Positions 33,458-34,686 of a stretch of DNA of 34,686 bases are shown one piece after another. Every line of letters starts with the position of its first letter. Within the stretch, counting starts at the first letter, position 1. Under the pieces are notes generated by a model. It worked only from the letters and a program-made list of their open reading frames with translations, made no database searches and had not been told where the DNA came from. Position numbers and translations under genes: made by a program. This stretch comes from an uncultured Saprospiraceae bacterium. Its GTDB lineage: Bacteria; Bacteroidota; Bacteroidia; Chitinophagales; Saprospiraceae. The stretch covers positions 1-34,686 of the forward strand of contig CALFWW010000096.1 of assembly GCA_937928575.1 (NCBI GenBank), read 5' to 3'.

Positions 33458-33589
33458 ATGAAAAAAATGACAATAGCATCAGCCAGTAGAATTTATAGTG
33501 CAACAAGTTCTAAATATGGCTACATCCCAAAAAAATCTTTTGCCGCAAGAGCGATGAGCGCTGCAACTCGCAATCGCCCGAGCAAATAA
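33458..33589 (+). CDS. Small basic protein, 43 residues
   Basis: The protein starts at the ATG at 33458, with MKKMTIASASRIY, and carries many Ser, Ala, Lys and Arg residues. It has no transmembrane helix, no cysteine and no signal peptide. An in-frame upstream start at 33401 (TTG) would give 62 residues with an unlikely N-terminus, so the ATG is preferred. It is followed by a small acidic protein gene after 39 nt. No family is recognised. That it is a real gene is suggested by the paired layout and its codon choice, but a chance frame of this length cannot be excluded. Confidence 0.5.
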   Translation: MKKMTIASASRIYSATSSKYGYIPKKSFAARAMSAATRNRPSK

Positions 33590-33628
33590 TTTGATTAACC
33601 TTATTTTTTAACTTTAAAATTGATAATC

Positions 33629-33757
33629 ATGATATTAGAATATGATCCAAACCAAGATGACTTGGACAATCGTTCAAACCAATTGAATGATAATAATGAC
33701 GCTTATTGGCAATCACGCGGATACGATGATCGTCCAGATGATTGGGATGAAAGATAA
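33629..33757 (+). CDS. Small acidic protein, 42 residues
   Basis: The protein is rich in Asp, Asn and Glu, with a final RGYDDRPDDWDER and three aromatic residues in the second half. No leader, cysteine or helix is seen. It starts 39 nt after the 43-residue basic protein and is followed, about 40 nt after the stop, by a good terminator (33798-33826), so the two could be one short operon. A basic plus acidic small pair could form a complex, but this is inference. No family is recognised. Confidence 0.55.
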   Translation: MILEYDPNQDDLDNRSNQLNDNNDAYWQSRGYDDRPDDWDER

Positions 33758-33797
33758 TTTTCATAATTAATGTTTTAATTAGAAATATTTTCACACT

Positions 33798-33826
33798 GCA
33801 GTGGTGTTCTTACCCCACTGCTTTTT
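33798..33826 (+). terminator. Rho-independent terminator after the small-protein pair
   Basis: GCAGTGG (33798-33804) pairs with CCACTGC (33815-33821), 7 bp with a 10-nt loop, followed by TTTTT. It supports the view that the small frames upstream are transcribed as a unit. Confidence 0.85.
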
Positions 33827-33844
33827 CGTTTTAGTATTCACTCA

Positions 33845-33952
33845 ATGAAAAATTTAATGATAACTTTTAGAAGTAATAATAGAGCTTTAGGCCGTGGAAT
33901 CGGCAGAACCAATAACCGCGATAGCGGCTTCTTCCTATTTTATTTTTTGTAA
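33845..33952 (+). CDS. Possible 35-residue protein, overlapping a repeat hairpin
   Basis: An ATG at 33845 opens a frame of 35 residues with MKNLMITFRSNNRALGRGIG and a hydrophobic end (GFFLFYFL). It lies 18 nt behind the terminator. Its last third is encoded by CCGC-GATA-GCGG (33916-33927) plus a pyrimidine-rich tail, the same hairpin and tail pattern that follows the two 28-residue frames. Either a repeat has fused to a small gene or the frame is not translated. Uncertain. Confidence 0.35.
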   Translation: MKNLMITFRSNNRALGRGIGRTNNRDSGFFLFYFL

Positions 33953-34000
33953 ACTTGAGATTGTGGAGCGTAATTATATGTTCTTAATGTAATGCCAAGG

Positions 34001-34092
34001 ATGTCTGTGCTACTTAAATTCTTCACAGACAGAATGTCTGTGCTACATATAAAAATCTCCTACACTCTGGAGGCATAATCGAATGTAGGAGA
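34001..34092. repeat. Direct and inverted short repeats
   Basis: ATGTCTGTGCTAC appears at 34001-34013 and 34034-34046. The second copy is the right arm of CACAGACA (34024-34031) - GAA - TGTCTGTG (34035-34042). A 9-bp hairpin follows with arms TCTCCTACA (34056-34064) and TGTAGGAGA (34084-34092), with A or T on both sides. Such palindromic patches are typical of Bacteroidota intergenic repeats. Between 34093 and 34260 nothing is seen. Confidence 0.65.
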
Positions 34093-34260
34093 AAAACATA
34101 CTATGAGAAAACTACACAGCACAAAGATAAGAGAATAACATCATATAGTAAATAGCTATATACGTATTGGTTCCAAATTATAATGCATTGGCTTTAAAGA
34201 GTAAGTCAACGGTATTGAGGATGAGGAATTTAGATGCTGAAAATACTGGATTTTTTTTCA

Positions 34261-34359
34261 CAAAGGGATATCTCCCTTTGCAGGAAATTATACAAATTGT
34301 AGTCTATAATTACGGTTATCTTTGAGACTACAATTTGTATTATATCATCCCTTTGGGAT
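34261..34359. repeat. Compound of three hairpins
   Basis: CAAAGGGA-TATC-TCCCTTTG (34261-34280) is followed by a 16-bp perfect stem (34290-34305 with 34325-34340, core ACAAATTGTAGTCT) around a 19-nt loop. After that comes ATCCC-TTT-GGGAT (34347-34359). All three lie just before the first 28-residue frame. The layout is that of a REP doublet or a small MITE-like unit without a gene; it could also be a leader structure for the downstream array. Confidence 0.65.
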
Positions 34360-34386
34360 TTTGATTCAGATTTCCATACTTAACTT

Positions 34387-34473
34387 ATGGGCAGAAAAAA
34401 ATCCTACACCCCAGATGATGAGCAAAGTGACGTTCTGATTCCAGCAGAACCAAATGTCCCAGAGGACAGTTGA
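34387..34473 (+). CDS. 28-residue micropeptide, copy 1
   Basis: ATG at 34387 to TGA at 34471-34473. The product begins MGRKKSYTPDDEQSD, continues with VLIPAEPNVPEDS, and has three basic residues at the start and an acidic, Pro-containing remainder. It has no cysteine, no leader peptide and no transmembrane segment. It matches nothing I know. The second copy (34555) keeps the frame and differs only by Arg3 to Lys. A T-rich hairpin follows at 34512-34532. Whether it is translated is unknown; a repeat with an accidental frame remains possible. Confidence 0.5.
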   Translation: MGRKKSYTPDDEQSDVLIPAEPNVPEDS

Positions 34474-34511
34474 CGTAGCGAACTGCGATAGCAGCTTAGA
34501 CTATTTTTGAG

Positions 34512-34532
34512 ATAGCAGCCTAGGCTATTTTT
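34512..34532 (+). terminator. Short hairpin with T tract after micropeptide copy 1
   Basis: ATAGC (34512-34516) pairs with GCTAT (34524-34528) around a 7-nt loop, followed by a T run to 34532. It lies 39 nt behind the stop codon of the first copy. The equivalent part of copy 2 runs off the window. Confidence 0.5.
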
Positions 34533-34554
34533 ACTTAAACTCTATACTTGACTT

Positions 34555-34641
34555 ATGGGCAAAAAAAAATCCTACACCCCAGATGATGAGCAAAGTGACG
34601 TTCTGATTCCAGCAGAACCAAATGTCCCAGAGGACAGTTGA
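34555..34641 (+). CDS. 28-residue micropeptide, copy 2
   Basis: ATG at 34555 to TGA at 34639-34641, 168 bp after copy 1. The product begins MGKKKSYTPDDEQSD; it equals copy 1 except Lys for Arg at residue 3. The run of nine A after GGGC could permit slippage, but the frame is unchanged. Upstream CTTGACTTATG replaces CTTAACTTATG. Same uncertainty as copy 1: the frame is clear, translation is not shown. Confidence 0.5.
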   Translation: MGKKKSYTPDDEQSDVLIPAEPNVPEDS

Positions 34642-34686
34642 CGTAGCGAACTGCGATAGCAGCTTAGACTATTTTTGAGATAGCAG

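Larger units (their letters stand above)
34373..34686 (+). repeat. 168-bp tandem repeat carrying a micropeptide frame, cut by the window end
   Basis: Unit 1 is 34373-34540 and unit 2 begins at 34541; 146 bases of unit 2 lie in the window. The units differ at only three of these positions (34375/34543, 34382/34550 and 34394/34562). Each unit holds about 14 nt of upstream sequence, an 87-nt frame, and a hairpin tail with CTGC-GATA-GCAG and a T tract. Identity is as high outside the frame as inside it, so the copying is recent or is being homogenised. More copies may follow beyond the right edge. Confidence 0.95.

Overview
The window is AT-rich bacterial DNA, very probably from the Bacteroidota. 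The evidence is two secreted proteins with type IX secretion (T9SS, Por) C-terminal sorting domains, many lipoproteins with a cysteine after a hydrophobic leader, a fused E1 alpha/beta 2-oxoacid dehydrogenase, -7 elements of the TAnnTTTG type, and few Shine-Dalgarno sequences. The SdrD-type adhesin and general gene style suggest something near the Saprospiria, but that is inference. No rRNA, tRNA or CRISPR array was seen.

Layout. 1-445: no gene, but a diverged inverted-repeat element. 446-3622 (minus): a di-heme cytochrome c peroxidase-like lipoprotein and a three-repeat DUF1508 membrane protein. 4104-7351 (plus): a TfoX N-domain protein, a PhoD-like phosphoesterase lipoprotein, a START-domain protein and an FKBP-type prolyl isomerase lipoprotein. 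7808-12616: a 1602-residue SdrD-repeat surface protein with a T9SS tail, preceded by a pair of palindromes. 12814-17770: a membrane-anchored CHAP amidase-like protein, a carboxypeptidase-regulatory-domain lipoprotein, an ECF sigma factor and, overlapping it by 4 nt, a one-TM probable anti-sigma factor with a barrel-like C-terminus. 18078-20516 (minus): the fused E1 enzyme. 20841-29904 (plus): a DUF1573 protein, an operon of yaaA, a penicillin-acylase-type hydrolase and a small membrane protein, then tex, a T9SS protein with an orphan amylase-N-terminal-like domain, and a zinc-protease-like lipoprotein.

From about 29.9 kb to the right edge the DNA becomes accessory in character. It holds an IS200-like Y1 (REP-associated type) transposase with an array of 3-nt-loop palindromes on its upstream side, a GreA/B-like protein, two tandem paralogous membrane proteins, a 5'-truncated gene remnant, and a membrane-anchored protein with a LytTR-like domain. 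It then holds a run of very small reading frames (43, 42, 35, 28 and 28 residues) among hairpins. The last two lie in a 168-bp tandem repeat that runs off the window; the copies differ at 3 of 146 positions. This micropeptide and hairpin array is the best candidate for something undescribed. Its hairpin recurs about 560 bp upstream with a compensatory base-pair change.

Functionally, most of the window serves the cell envelope: secreted adhesins, lipoproteins, peptidoglycan or amide hydrolases and an envelope-type sigma/anti-sigma pair. Scattered housekeeping genes (yaaA, tex, E1) lie between them.
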